This document shows positions 7,882-16,900 of a stretch of DNA of 64,000 bases, one piece after another. The translations under genes and the position numbers were made by a program. The notes under the pieces are model-generated. The model was not told the DNA's origin. It did not search any database and saw only the letters and a program-made list of their open reading frames with translations. Within the stretch, counting starts at the first letter, position 1, and every line of letters begins with the position of its first letter. This DNA is from Planctomycetota bacterium (GTDB lineage: Bacteria > Planctomycetota > Planctomycetia > Pirellulales > Lacipirellulaceae): assembly GCA_013152205.1 (NCBI GenBank), contig JAADGV010000032.1, positions 88,728-152,727 of the forward strand. The letters are read 5' to 3'.

Positions 7882-9336
7882 ATGGAGCCTAACCAACCGC
7901 TTGCCGATCATACCGCGTCGCAGGGTCTCTCACCATTGACGGCTGCCTCGCGTCAGCGGCTGCAAAAGGTGTTTGAGCATGGGCAGCGGTGTGCCGAGAA
8001 GAAGGATTATGATTACGCCAATCAGCTCTTCTCGCAATGTGTGGCCGAAGATCCGGGCAGCATTCTCTACCTGCAACATTTTTTCGCCAATTTGCAAAAC
8101 AAGTACGGCGACAACAAAAAAGGGGCCAAGCTGGCCGGTTTGAGGATTAAGAGCCACCGCGCGGCACTTCGCAAAGCGGCTAGCAAAGGCAAATGGGAAG
8201 CCGCTTTGCAGGCAGGCTGTGCGGCATTGACGCTGAACCCGTGGGATATCACATCGCTGCTGGCGGTGGCAACGGCCTACGACGAGCTTCAAATCGACGA
8301 GTGCCAGTTGTTCTATTTGCGTTGGGCAATGGGGGTCGACGCAAACGACGCTGCGATAAATCGGCAAGCGGCGTTCACTTTGCAACGAATGGGTCAGTTC
8401 GACCAAGCAATCGCCTGTTGGCAACGTGTCTCGCAGGCGAAGCCCCAGGACGAAGAAGCTCGACAAGCGATATCACGACTCTCGGTAGAAAAAACGATCC
8501 ACCAAGGCGGATACACCGCAGCCTCGCTGGGGGGAGAAGCGGGTGGCGCTGAAACCAAGGTTTCGGTCGCCCAATTTTCTAGACAGGCGAAGGATGGCGG
8601 AGAGGCCGAAGAATCGTTACCGCCCGAAGAGCGGTTGAAAGCGGCCATCATCGCCGACCCAACCGACGTGGAATCTTACCTGCAACTTGCTGATATCTGC
8701 ATGGGCGAAGCCCGATATAGCGATGCCGAGTACGTACTCTCTCGGGCTTCGGATGCGGCCGGGAGTGCTGATTTTCGGGTCCACGAGCGGCTCGAAGACG
8801 TGCTGCTACGGCGTGCGGCCCAGCAATTAGCAATCGCCGAACAGCAGGCTCAGCAAGATCCGAGCAAAGAAAATAAGCAATTGGCGAAAAAAATACGCGA
8901 CCAAGTCAATCAGGTGGAGTTGGAAGTTTATGTCGCCAAATCGGATCGCGATCCGAACAATGCCCAGCTAAAGTACGAGCTGGGCACTCGGCTAAAGTGT
9001 GCCGGGAAGCACAAAGAGGCGATCACGGCCTTCCAAGGGGCACGGGGCGACCCGAAGCGGCGCGCGGAGGTTCTGCTGGAGCTGGGTGAGTGTTTTCAGC
9101 GGATCGAGCAATATAAGCTGGCCCTATCGAACTACGAAGAGGCGATCGAGGCCTGTACTGAGCCCGATTCAGAAACTCGCCGGCTGGCCCTCTATCGGGC
9201 GGGGGTCCTGTCCACGGGGATGAAAGAGCTAGACCGCGCAGAACGCCACCTGACCGAGTTGGCAGGCCTAGATTTTGGCTATCAGGATGTGGCAGACCGG
9301 CTGGACAAACTCAATCAATTACGCGATAGTGGGTGA
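7882..9336 (+). CDS. TPR-repeat protein
   Basis: The 484-residue protein is read from the ATG at 7882 (MEPNQPLADH); 33 upstream codons in frame look non-conserved. At least eight tetratricopeptide-like helix pairs can be seen, for example around residues 40-75 (RCAEKKDYDYANQLFSQCVA), 148-180, 290-320 and four near 350-480 (HKEAITAFQGA, YKLALSNYEEA). A charged coiled stretch (QLAIAEQQAQQDPSKENKQLAKK) interrupts them. No signal peptide or membrane helix is seen, so it is probably a cytoplasmic scaffold. Pirellulales have many such proteins of unknown partners. rpsT starts 63 bases after it, so the two may share a transcript. Confidence 0.85.
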   Translation: MEPNQPLADHTASQGLSPLTAASRQRLQKVFEHGQRCAEKKDYDYANQLFSQCVAEDPGSILYLQHFFANLQNKYGDNKKGAKLAGLRIKSHRAALRKAASKGKWEAALQAGCAALTLNPWDITSLLAVATAYDELQIDECQLFYLRWAMGVDANDAAINRQAAFTLQRMGQFDQAIACWQRVSQAKPQDEEARQAISRLSVEKTIHQGGYTAASLGGEAGGAETKVSVAQFSRQAKDGGEAEESLPPEERLKAAIIADPTDVESYLQLADICMGEARYSDAEYVLSRASDAAGSADFRVHERLEDVLLRRAAQQLAIAEQQAQQDPSKENKQLAKKIRDQVNQVELEVYVAKSDRDPNNAQLKYELGTRLKCAGKHKEAITAFQGARGDPKRRAEVLLELGECFQRIEQYKLALSNYEEAIEACTEPDSETRRLALYRAGVLSTGMKELDRAERHLTELAGLDFGYQDVADRLDKLNQLRDSG

Positions 9337-9399
9337 TTCATGTCGTCCGGCCCAGGCCGGTCTTTCGCGATCGTCAATCCAGTAGTAGCAAAAAACAAG

Positions 9400-9666
9400 A
9401 TGCCTAGCTCCCTCAGCTCGAAGAAACGTCTACGACAAAACGAGGTTCGTCGACACCGTAATCATTCGGTAAAAACCTCCATGCGAACCCAAATTCGCAA
9501 GCTTCGTACTGCTGTTCAGGCAGGCGATGTCGAAACTTGCGAGAGCGAATTTCGAATCGCGGTCAAGAAACTTGACCAAGCCGCTTCAAAGAACATCATC
9601 CACGCCAACAAAGCTGCCCGGCTGAAATCGCGCCTCTCCAAGGCAATCAAAGCGATCAAAAGCTAG
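9400..9666 (+). CDS. rpsT: 30S ribosomal protein S20
   Basis: An 88-residue protein that binds 16S rRNA at the bottom of the 30S body. It has the usual short length and three-helix bundle with a basic N-terminus (SSKKRLRQNEVRRHRNHSVK), the central MRTQIRKLRTAV and the C-terminal HANKAARLKSRLSKAIKAI that matches the conserved NKAARKKSRL motif. The ATG at 9400 gives the normal N-terminus (MPSSLSSKKRL); the frame is open 20 codons further up, which would add a non-conserved extension. It stands 63 bases after the TPR gene and converges with pyrK, with only two bases between the stops. Confidence 0.95.
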   Translation: MPSSLSSKKRLRQNEVRRHRNHSVKTSMRTQIRKLRTAVQAGDVETCESEFRIAVKKLDQAASKNIIHANKAARLKSRLSKAIKAIKS

Positions 9667-9668
9667 CC

Positions 9669-10568
9669 CTACCAGACAATCTTCTCCGCGTCGAATATCG
9701 GTCCGTCGACGCACGAGCGTTTGTAGTCCCAACTGCCGTCGGCTTGGGTAATCTTCACAACGCAGCTAAAGCAAATGCCGATCCCACAGGCCATGGGCGT
9801 TTCGAGCGAAAGTTGGCACGCAACCGATTGCGCCAACGCGATCTCAGCAACCGCCTCCATCATCGGTTCAGGCCCGCAGCAAACAACGCGGCACCTAGAG
9901 CGATCTTCCCCGGCGAGCGTTTGCTTCAGCAAATCGGTAACCAACCCATGATGCCCAACCGAGCCATCGTCGCTGCTAATACGCAGATCGATGCCAGCCG
10001 CCCGAAAATCATCGGCACCGGCCAATAGATCGACCGAGCGAACCCCGTAGCAAAGCGACACCCGCCTGCAAGACGCGATCTGACGCGACGGCTCGCCATA
10101 GCTACGACCGCCCAGAAACTCTCTACCCAGGGCCAAAAACGGCGTTTGACCAATGCCGCCAGCCACCATGATAAGATGCTCAACCGGCTCCGCAGAAAAT
10201 CCATTCCCCAGCGGCCCCCAAACTTGCAGCGGCCTGCCAGGCTTCAACTGAGCCAGCCGCGAGGTCATCTTGCCGACAACCAGATAAACAACATCAATCC
10301 CAATTCGATTGCCCGAGGAATCGAGGACCGTGTCGTATAACGCAAATGGTCGGCCCAGAAGCGGGTCATCGCAATCGGGCAGCCGTAGCATCAGAAATTG
10401 CCCAGGCACAACGCACTGGGCCAATTCAGGGCACTCGAAACGCACTCGGTAAGTATCGACGGCCAGCCGTTCGTTTTCGACAATCGCGACTTCGTACCGC
10501 TTGGCCCCATCGGCATAGTATTTCGCTGCCAACGGGTTGGCTTGGCATTCAGTCGGTTCAGCGTTCAA
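9669..10568 (-). CDS. pyrK: Dihydroorotate dehydrogenase electron-transfer subunit
   Basis: PyrK passes electrons from dihydroorotate dehydrogenase B (PyrD) to NAD+ through FAD and a 2Fe-2S cluster. The 299-residue protein has an FAD-binding barrel (about 25-130, with PGQFLMLRLPD and DPLLGRPFALYD), an NAD-binding part (VAGGIGQTPFLALGRE; VVCCGPEPMM) and a C-terminal cluster motif with cysteines in MACGIGICFSCVVK and YKRSCVDGPIF. The four cluster cysteines are all present. Its start overlaps the stop of the upstream pseudouridine synthase gene by four bases (ATGA), so the two are translationally coupled. No pyrD is adjacent. A sulfide dehydrogenase-like paralogue is the main alternative, but the cysteine pattern fits PyrK. 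Confidence 0.92.
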   Translation of the reverse strand: MNAEPTECQANPLAAKYYADGAKRYEVAIVENERLAVDTYRVRFECPELAQCVVPGQFLMLRLPDCDDPLLGRPFALYDTVLDSSGNRIGIDVVYLVVGKMTSRLAQLKPGRPLQVWGPLGNGFSAEPVEHLIMVAGGIGQTPFLALGREFLGGRSYGEPSRQIASCRRVSLCYGVRSVDLLAGADDFRAAGIDLRISSDDGSVGHHGLVTDLLKQTLAGEDRSRCRVVCCGPEPMMEAVAEIALAQSVACQLSLETPMACGIGICFSCVVKITQADGSWDYKRSCVDGPIFDAEKIVW

Positions 10569-11551
10569 CGCCGCCCTCCTTTGCGACCACCTTTTGCGCC
10601 GCCCCGTTGGGCTGCCCCAGTAGCCTTGCCTGCTGCCGCTCGGCGTTTACGTTCTCGCCCCTTGAGTGCCTCTTGCCTAGAAACAGGCCGCCCCGAAGAC
10701 TGCTGCCCAGACGCAGGCTTCGGTGCCCGGACATAAGCCTGAAGCTTTTTGACTTCCTCAGGCGTTAGCCGGCGAGATGCTCCCTTGGGCATTTCTCCAA
10801 GGCGGATGGGGCCTACAGCAATTCGGGTGAGCCGCTGCACGCGATGCCCCACTTTGGCCAACAACCGGCGAATCTCGCGATTGCGACCTTCGTCGAGCAC
10901 CATTTCCAAGATCGTGCCGTTCTTACGGCGTGTTTTCACTCGCACGTTCACCGCCCGCACAAATCCTTCGGCCAAATGAACGCCCTTGCGGACTTGGGCC
11001 AAAACCTGTGGCGTCGGGTGGCCAGCAACCTGAACCTCGTACGTCTTTTCGACACCGTGGCGCGGATGGGTGAGCCCGTTGGCAAGCTCGCCATCGTTGG
11101 TAACCAAGATAAGCCCTTCGCTGGCCATATCGAGCCGACCGACATTGAACACCCGTCCCAGGCCCGGCGGCAACAGGTCGGTAACCCGAGTGCGCCCCGA
11201 CGGGTCGCTAGCCGTGCAGACAACGCCTTCAGGTTTGTTCACCGCAAAATAAACCAGCTTGGGCTTTGGCAGGGGTTCGCCATCGACCTGAATCTGCTGA
11301 GTGATGCGATTCACGCGGGTGCCAAGTTCGGTGATAACCTGCCCATCGACCTCGACCCGACCTTCCCGAATTAGCTCTTCGCACTCGCGTCGGCTAGCAA
11401 TACCGGCGGCGGCGAGCACTTTTTGAAGCCGTTCGCCAGCGTCGTCAGGCGCCTGTCGCGGCGCGGCGGGTCGACGCCGGGCCGGTTTACGCTGCTGAGA
11501 TACACCGGGAGAGGCCGATTTACTGCGGGATTTACGATCGGGGCGGGCCAT
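10565..11551 (-). CDS. rluB: Pseudouridine synthase, RluB/RsuA family
   Basis: The 328-residue protein has an S4 RNA-binding domain (about residues 40-85: ERLQKVLAAAGIASRRECEE) followed by the RsuA/RluB catalytic domain. The conserved motif VGRLDMASEGLILVTNDGELANGL carries the catalytic Asp (GRLD). NKPEGVVCT and the RNREIRRLL motif are also present. The first 38 residues and the last 60 (SGRPVSRQEALKGRERKRRAA...RGGAKGGRKGGRR) are basic, low-complexity tails that probably add RNA affinity. These tails are long for E. coli RluB but common in planctomycetes. The target is probably U2605-type sites of 23S rRNA, inferred from the family. The gene overlaps pyrK by four bases. Confidence 0.9.
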   Translation of the reverse strand: MARPDRKSRSKSASPGVSQQRKPARRRPAAPRQAPDDAGERLQKVLAAAGIASRRECEELIREGRVEVDGQVITELGTRVNRITQQIQVDGEPLPKPKLVYFAVNKPEGVVCTASDPSGRTRVTDLLPPGLGRVFNVGRLDMASEGLILVTNDGELANGLTHPRHGVEKTYEVQVAGHPTPQVLAQVRKGVHLAEGFVRAVNVRVKTRRKNGTILEMVLDEGRNREIRRLLAKVGHRVQRLTRIAVGPIRLGEMPKGASRRLTPEEVKKLQAYVRAPKPASGQQSSGRPVSRQEALKGRERKRRAAAGKATGAAQRGGAKGGRKGGRR

Positions 11552-11668
11552 GGCGTCGCTGGGGGAAAGAATGGATTCGAACTAGCTAGGCCAAACGGGG
11601 CCCAGCGATTCCGTCCATCATAGACACTGGCCCGACCGAAACCCAGGCCCCAAGCTCCAAACAGCCCC

Positions 11669-11688
11669 CGTTAGCGGTGGCGGCCACG
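11669..11688 (+). repeat. Dispersed repeat A, copy 3
   Basis: CGTTAGCGGTGGCGGCCACG lies in the gap between rluB and a lipoprotein gene; see copies at 1989 and 4206. Confidence 0.7.
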
Positions 11689-11714
11689 CCACCCCAAACA
11701 AGGAATACGGTATC

Positions 11715-11996
11715 TCAATACAGCGGCCCAGACGAACGCCAAGGCCCAACAGGCTGCTGCTGGCGAGCGCGGATTACCTCAGGCGGCGGCTTTTGAAAGT
11801 CAGGCGGTCGACCACCAACAATCTCAGGCCCCATATCATCCGGTGGATACGGATCGAATTGAGTCGCGTTATTCCGCTGATAACCGGCCGGACCCGGATG
11901 CAACAGCCGTGGCTTACGCACCGTCGCCGAACAGGCAGCCAGCATGGGCAACAGTGCGAAGAGTGCAATGGCAACGGTGGCTTTTAGGTTCATCAT
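11715..11996 (-). CDS. Small proline-rich lipoprotein
   Basis: A 93-residue protein from MMNLKATVAIALFALLPM, a type II signal peptide ending in the lipobox LAAC; the mature protein would start at that Cys as a lipid-anchored envelope protein. The remaining about 70 residues are rich in Pro, Arg and Gln (HPGPAGYQRNN, FDPYPPDDM, PPDFQKPPPEVIRARQQQP) with no predicted fold. Planctomycetes encode many such short proline-rich lipoproteins. A start at the ATG four codons upstream is also possible. It stands alone, and its function is unknown. Confidence 0.7.
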   Translation of the reverse strand: MMNLKATVAIALFALLPMLAACSATVRKPRLLHPGPAGYQRNNATQFDPYPPDDMGPEIVGGRPPDFQKPPPEVIRARQQQPVGPWRSSGPLY

Positions 11997-12111
11997 GGCA
12001 GCCCACACTCGGTGACAGAAAAATCACGGGGCGGCGATTGTAGGGACGAACTCAATACGAAGGAAGGCGGGCAATCACGCCAGCATTGCCAGCACGCCCT
12101 TGAGCAGCCCC

Positions 12112-12125
12112 CGTTAGCGGTGGCC
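12112..12125 (+). repeat. Dispersed repeat A, partial copy 4
   Basis: CGTTAGCGGTGGCC matches the first part of repeat A and lies 29 bases before palindromic repeat B copy 2, the same order as at 4206-4308. Confidence 0.55.
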
Positions 12126-12153
12126 CCAAATAGAAAACAGCATCAGAACCCTC

Positions 12154-12223
12154 GGGTGCCACTGTCTGGCTCGTCCAGCAGTGCGAAACGGGTACTAGGA
12201 TTCCACTGCTGGGCGTGGCACCC
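12154..12223. repeat. Dispersed palindromic repeat B, copy 2 (damaged)
   Basis: The left arm 12154-12183 differs from copy 1 by one base in the first 27 (GGCTCGTCC for GGCTTGTCC). The right arm (12203-12223) reads CACTGCTGGGCGTGGCACCC, so about 12 bases have been lost from the middle. It is a degraded copy of the palindrome at 4229-4308. Confidence 0.8.
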
Positions 12224-12253
12224 AGAATCCCTCAATGCAAGCCTGCCGGACCA

Positions 12254-13225
12254 CTACCTATCCGGCAGATAAGCATCAAGCAAAACAACATCCCCATCGC
12301 CGATCGCTTCTACCCGACCAGCCGCCGCAGGCAGCAGACAGGTCTCGCCCGCCACAAACTTTTCGCCCGCGATCTCAACCGCCCCCTCCAGAATGGCCAA
12401 CAAATGAAAACGGTCGTCTCCGCCGAAGGTTTGGGCCGCGTTGCCGTGGCAACGGTCGAGAACAAACTTATCGCAGTCGACCAAGCGTTGCCGCCCTGCC
12501 CTGCCGGTCGAGATTGGCTGCTGAGGGACAACCGGGCCACGCGAAAAATCGATGGTCGCCAGCGACTCGTCGACGTGAAGTTGCCGAGGGTTGCCGTCAG
12601 CGCCCACACGATTCCAATCGAACAGCCTGAAGGTCGTGTCGCTCGCCTGCTGGATCTCAGCGATAAGAAGTCCCGCCCCCAAAGCATGAACCGTCCCCGC
12701 CTCGATGAAAATACAATCGCCCACCTGCGGCTCGAACTCATGTAGGCAAGCATCGCAAGTCCCTGCCTCTAGCGCCGAGCGGAGAGCCTCGCGAGTAACA
12801 TCGGGTTTCAGGCCCGCATAGACTTTGCTGCCAGGGTCGGCGGCAAGAACAATCCAAGCCTCGGTTTTTCCCAAATCGGGCGGAACGAGTTTGGCCCCTT
12901 GCTCGTCGTTGGGATGAACCTGTACCGAAAGGGCCCGATTGCAATCCAGAAACTTGAACAACAGCGGAAACTGAGTTTCGTCGGCATGTTGGCCCAACAG
13001 TTCGACGGCATGGCCGGAAACGATTTCCCGCAAGGTCTTGCCAGCAGCCGGTCCCGACAATACGACACTCTGGTCCTGACCGTGATCGACGACTTCCCAA
13101 CTCTCGGCATAGTCGTCGCCAACGCCGATCGACTTACCAAGCACCGTCGCCAAACGACGACCGCCCCACAGGTAGCGTCGAAACAACGGCTGAAACCGCA
13201 GCGGATAGTCAAAGGTGAAACTCAT
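12254..13225 (-). CDS. manA: Mannose-6-phosphate isomerase, class I
   Basis: This 323-residue zinc enzyme interconverts fructose 6-phosphate and mannose 6-phosphate for GDP-mannose and capsule or glycoprotein synthesis. The cupin metal ligands are visible: Gln and His in VQVHPND, Glu in GKTEAWIVL, and His in AGTVHALG. The WGGRRL motif and the RLFDWNR near residue 200 match the short Bacillus ManA/YvyI subtype rather than the longer E. coli type. The frame starts at an ATG that gives the conserved N-terminus (PLRFQPLFRRYLWGG). It stands alone between two repeat-rich gaps. Related sugar-phosphate isomerases are the alternative, but the ligands make ManA likely. Confidence 0.92.
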   Translation of the reverse strand: MSFTFDYPLRFQPLFRRYLWGGRRLATVLGKSIGVGDDYAESWEVVDHGQDQSVVLSGPAAGKTLREIVSGHAVELLGQHADETQFPLLFKFLDCNRALSVQVHPNDEQGAKLVPPDLGKTEAWIVLAADPGSKVYAGLKPDVTREALRSALEAGTCDACLHEFEPQVGDCIFIEAGTVHALGAGLLIAEIQQASDTTFRLFDWNRVGADGNPRQLHVDESLATIDFSRGPVVPQQPISTGRAGRQRLVDCDKFVLDRCHGNAAQTFGGDDRFHLLAILEGAVEIAGEKFVAGETCLLPAAAGRVEAIGDGDVVLLDAYLPDR

Positions 13226-13302
13226 ATGCCTGCCCCGTATCTCCTCATCCGTCCCCCCAATGACAAATGACCACTGTCAAATAACGATTAAAAAATCCGT
13301 AA

Positions 13303-13500
13303 TACTTCAGCCATCTGAAGTAATAGAACGCGGATGAACACAGATCCGACGGATTTTCACGGATACAAAAAGAAGATTGTTGAAGTCATAGGGGCTAAAG
13401 ATCGAAATAGACGGTTGACCAGAATCGTCTTGTCATCTGCGACAATCTGCTAAATCAGCGTTCATCTGTGTTCTATTCTGCTTCACTCGGCTGAAGTGTT
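13303..13500. mobile_element. MITE-like inverted-repeat element
   Basis: The left arm ACTTCAGCCATCTGAAG...ATAGAACGCGGATGAAC (from 13303) is repeated inverted at 13455-13500, where the complement reads ACTTCAGCCGAGTGAAG...ATAGAACACAGATGAAC. The middle, about 110 bases, has no coding frame. Size and imperfect arms fit a degenerate non-autonomous element. Confidence 0.55.
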
Positions 13501-13686
13501 ACAAAAATCCCCACTCATCCCTGTGATATAATAGTCCCTTCCCAAGACTCCCCCCACCCAGAAAACCGCAACACCACATCTCTGCCGTCTCAGCGTCTCT
13601 GCGGGAGCCCCCCCGGCCAAATATTCTTGTAGAATCCGCCCCACCAATCCGCGATAATACCGCCAACGCACGGCTGCCCCCAACTT

Positions 13687-13716
13687 CATCATTCGTCATT
13701 CGGATTTCGTCATTTA
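13687..13716 (-). repeat. Dispersed repeat G, copy 1
   Basis: Its complement reads AATGACGAAATCCGAATGACG, matching 32055-32090, where seven extra bases (TCGAATG) are inserted. It lies in a non-coding gap in both places. Confidence 0.6.
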
Positions 13717-13957
13717 GCAACCAAACCAACCCAAAAAGGACAATACCTCCCCCTTCCGCACTGCAAATTCAGCATTCCGCATTAAATATTGTCCACCTCA
13801 ATGGGGCCCCCCCCGCAATTCGTGCCAAAACTAACCCACCAAACACTACCATAGCAGCACCAAGCAACCCCAATTTGTCCACTTTCGCCCGCAGGCGCGG
13901 ACAAATTGCGCCCACGCCATCCGAACCCCCAAAAAAGCAACCAGAGAAAGATTAAAT

Positions 13958-16900
13958 ATGTCCGTGCTAAAACTACTCCTGAGTTGCTGCTGCTGGGTGC
14001 TGCTAAGCACATGGACGTTTGCTGCGGACGATGATGGCGACGCTGACGATACGTTTGCCTCGATGGTGCGTCCGACGCCGCATCTGTCGCCCGCCGAAGA
14101 GCAGAAGTCGTTTACGCTGCCCGCCGGGTTCGAAATCCAGCTATTCGCCGCCGAGCCGCAGATTGCCAAACCGCTGAACATGGCATTCGACGATCGGGGA
14201 AGGCTGTGGATCACCAACACGGTGGAATATCCTTATGCAGCCCCAGACGATCGCCCGGGGCGAGATAGCATCCGAATTCTGGAGGACACCAACAACGACG
14301 GACGGGCTGACAAGATCACAACCTTTGCCGACGGGCTGAACATCCCGATGGGTTTGTTGCCCTATCGAGACGGCGTGATTGTGTTCAGCATCCCGAATAT
14401 CTGGCACCTACGCGATACCAACGGCGATGGCAAAGCCGATCTACGGACAAAGCTCTACGGGCCGTTTGGTGTCGATCGCGACACCCATGGGTTGAACAAC
14501 GCTTTTCGCAGGAACTACGACGGGTGGATCTACGCTTGCCACGGGTTCAACAATCACACCACCGTACAGGGCACCGATGGCCATGTGGTGAAGATGCACT
14601 CGGGCAACACCTATCGCTTCCGAGTGGATGGCTCGCGGATCGAGCAATTTTCGCATGGGCAGGTGAACCCCTTTGGGATGGCGTTCGATTCTCGCGGAGA
14701 CATCTTTACCGCCGACTGTCACAGCAAGCCGATCTATCAACTGCTACGAGATGGGTACTACCCTAGCTTTGGACGCCCGCACAACGGCCTCGGGTACGTA
14801 CCGCCGATGATGGACCATCTACACGGTTCAACCGCCATCTCAGGAATCTCGGTCTACGAAGACGATCGCTTTCCCGAAGCACTGCGCGGAACGATATTCT
14901 CGGGCAACGTAATGACATGCCGAATCAACCACAACTCGTTGGTAAAACACGGCTCAACATATTTGGCGAAAGAGGAGGACGACTTTCTCATATCCTCAGA
15001 CCCTTGGTTTCGGCCCGTCGACATCCAGCTTAGCCCCGATGGCTCGCTGTTCGTCTCCGACTTTTATAACCGGATTATTGGACACTATGAGGTGCCGCTT
15101 GAGCATGAGGGACGAGATCGGACGAGTGGCCGAATCTGGCGAATCGTGAAAACAGGGAAGACGACTCCTCGTCAAATTGATCTAACCACCCTCCCCAGCG
15201 CCGAGTTGGTTCAGACTCTAGCAAGCCCGAACCAAACGCAGCGATTTTTGGCAATCAATCGATTGGTCGACTACGCCAACGACCAAACAGCAGAGGAAGT
15301 AAAGCAGTTTTTCAATCAATCCGTCTCCCCAGATGGTCGCAGCTGTGCGCTATGGGTTTTAGAACGGTTGAAGCACCTCGGAGACAAAACGCTGGCAGCT
15401 TCGGCAAGCGATCCTTCGTCGACACTACGCACCCATGCGATGAAAATCTTGGCCGAACGTAGCGAGTGGACACCCAAACAACGGGCGATGGTACTCCACA
15501 GCTTGCAAGACGACGATGCCTTTGTGCGACGAGCCGCAGCCGACGGGCTGTCGCTGCACCCTCAAGCCGATCAGGTTGCCGTATTGGTAAAGATGTTGCG
15601 AGAGGTCGATACGGCCGACACACACTTGCGATATGTTTTTCAACAGGCCTTGCTTAATAATTTGCAAAGCGAGCAGGAGTTCGCCGTGCTGGCTGACATA
15701 AAACTAAGCGACTCCGATCGCGACCGAATCGCTGAGGTGTTGCTGGCAAGTCCGACGGCAGACTCGGCTTCGTTTCTGTTGCCCTATGTGGCTAAGCGGA
15801 CGAGCCGCAATGAACGGCTTTCGACTTTTTTACAGCACATCTCTCGTTATTTACCGACGGGCGAAATTCCGCAACTGGTGAAATTAGTGCGTGCGAAGGT
15901 CGACCAAGATATCGACACACAGTCCGAATTGCTGCTAGCCATCGTTAACGGTCAGCGTCAGCAAGGGGCACCTCTGGGGGATGCCATTCGGCAATGGGCT
16001 GTTGATCTTGCCTCGGAGTTATTAGATTCGGTGGGCCTGAGTGGGCTGGGGTGGGTACACCTGGACGACAAAGACGGCAATGGCGCAGTGCCTTGGGGCA
16101 TGCGTCCCTTGCTCTCGACAGACGGGCGTAGAGACCCCCTATTTATCGATAGCCGAACGGGGGGCGAACAAGCGACCGGGGCCTACCGTTCGCCTTCGTT
16201 TTCGATTCCTTCGCAATTTTTGTTTTACCTGGCTGGGCATCGGGGGGCTCCGCCAAATGAGCCGCATGAGCTTACTCGGGTTGAACTGCACGATGCAAAC
16301 ACAGACGAAATACTGGCCTGTGCGTTCCCCCCGCGACACGACACGGCCCGAAAGATCGAATGGCAACTGGCCGAAGTTGCTGGCCGGAATGGATATTTGA
16401 AGATCGTCGACGGTGATTCGGCCAGCGGATTCGCCTGGTTGGCCGTAGGGCGGTTTGTGCCTTTGGTGGTAGAACTGCCAACAGCCGACCCGGCTTTAAT
16501 GTCAAAACGCCTAGAGGCAGCGGCCCAACTGGCAACCGAGTTGCACTTGGCGAGCCTGAAACCCCAATTGGGCGAGGTACTACGAAATGTGGTTTCAGGG
16601 TCGACCGATGCTCAAACCGTGGCGAAGGCAATCGCCAGTCTCGCAAAGGACAGTCGGTTATACGCACTAATTCCGGGATTGGCCGCGAGTGAAACATCCT
16701 CAGAATTGCGACGACAGATTGTAGAAACCCTTGCGAGCGACGATTTGCAAACCGTCGCAAGCGTCTTGTCGGCAGTTGCCAAGGCGGTGCCTTCGGCAGT
16801 TCAGCAACAGATGGCCGAACAGTTGATTCAAGATCGAGTGGGTGCTGCGCAGTTGTTGCAATTGGTCGAGGCAGGCCAATTCTCCCCCCGCGTGCTATTG

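Larger units (their letters stand above)
13226..13957. other. 732-base gap with repeats, no gene
   Basis: The frames here are short and have no family-like sequence. It contains a MITE-like inverted-repeat element (13303-13500), a dispersed repeat on the minus strand (13686-13720 region) and the 5' region of the large cytochrome protein. Poly-C and A-rich tracts follow near 13800-13960. Confidence 0.55.

Noticed and set aside
13483..13729. Small minus-strand frames in the gap before the 1166-residue gene
   Set aside because: They overlap each other in different frames, contain repeat sequence and lack ribosome-binding sites.
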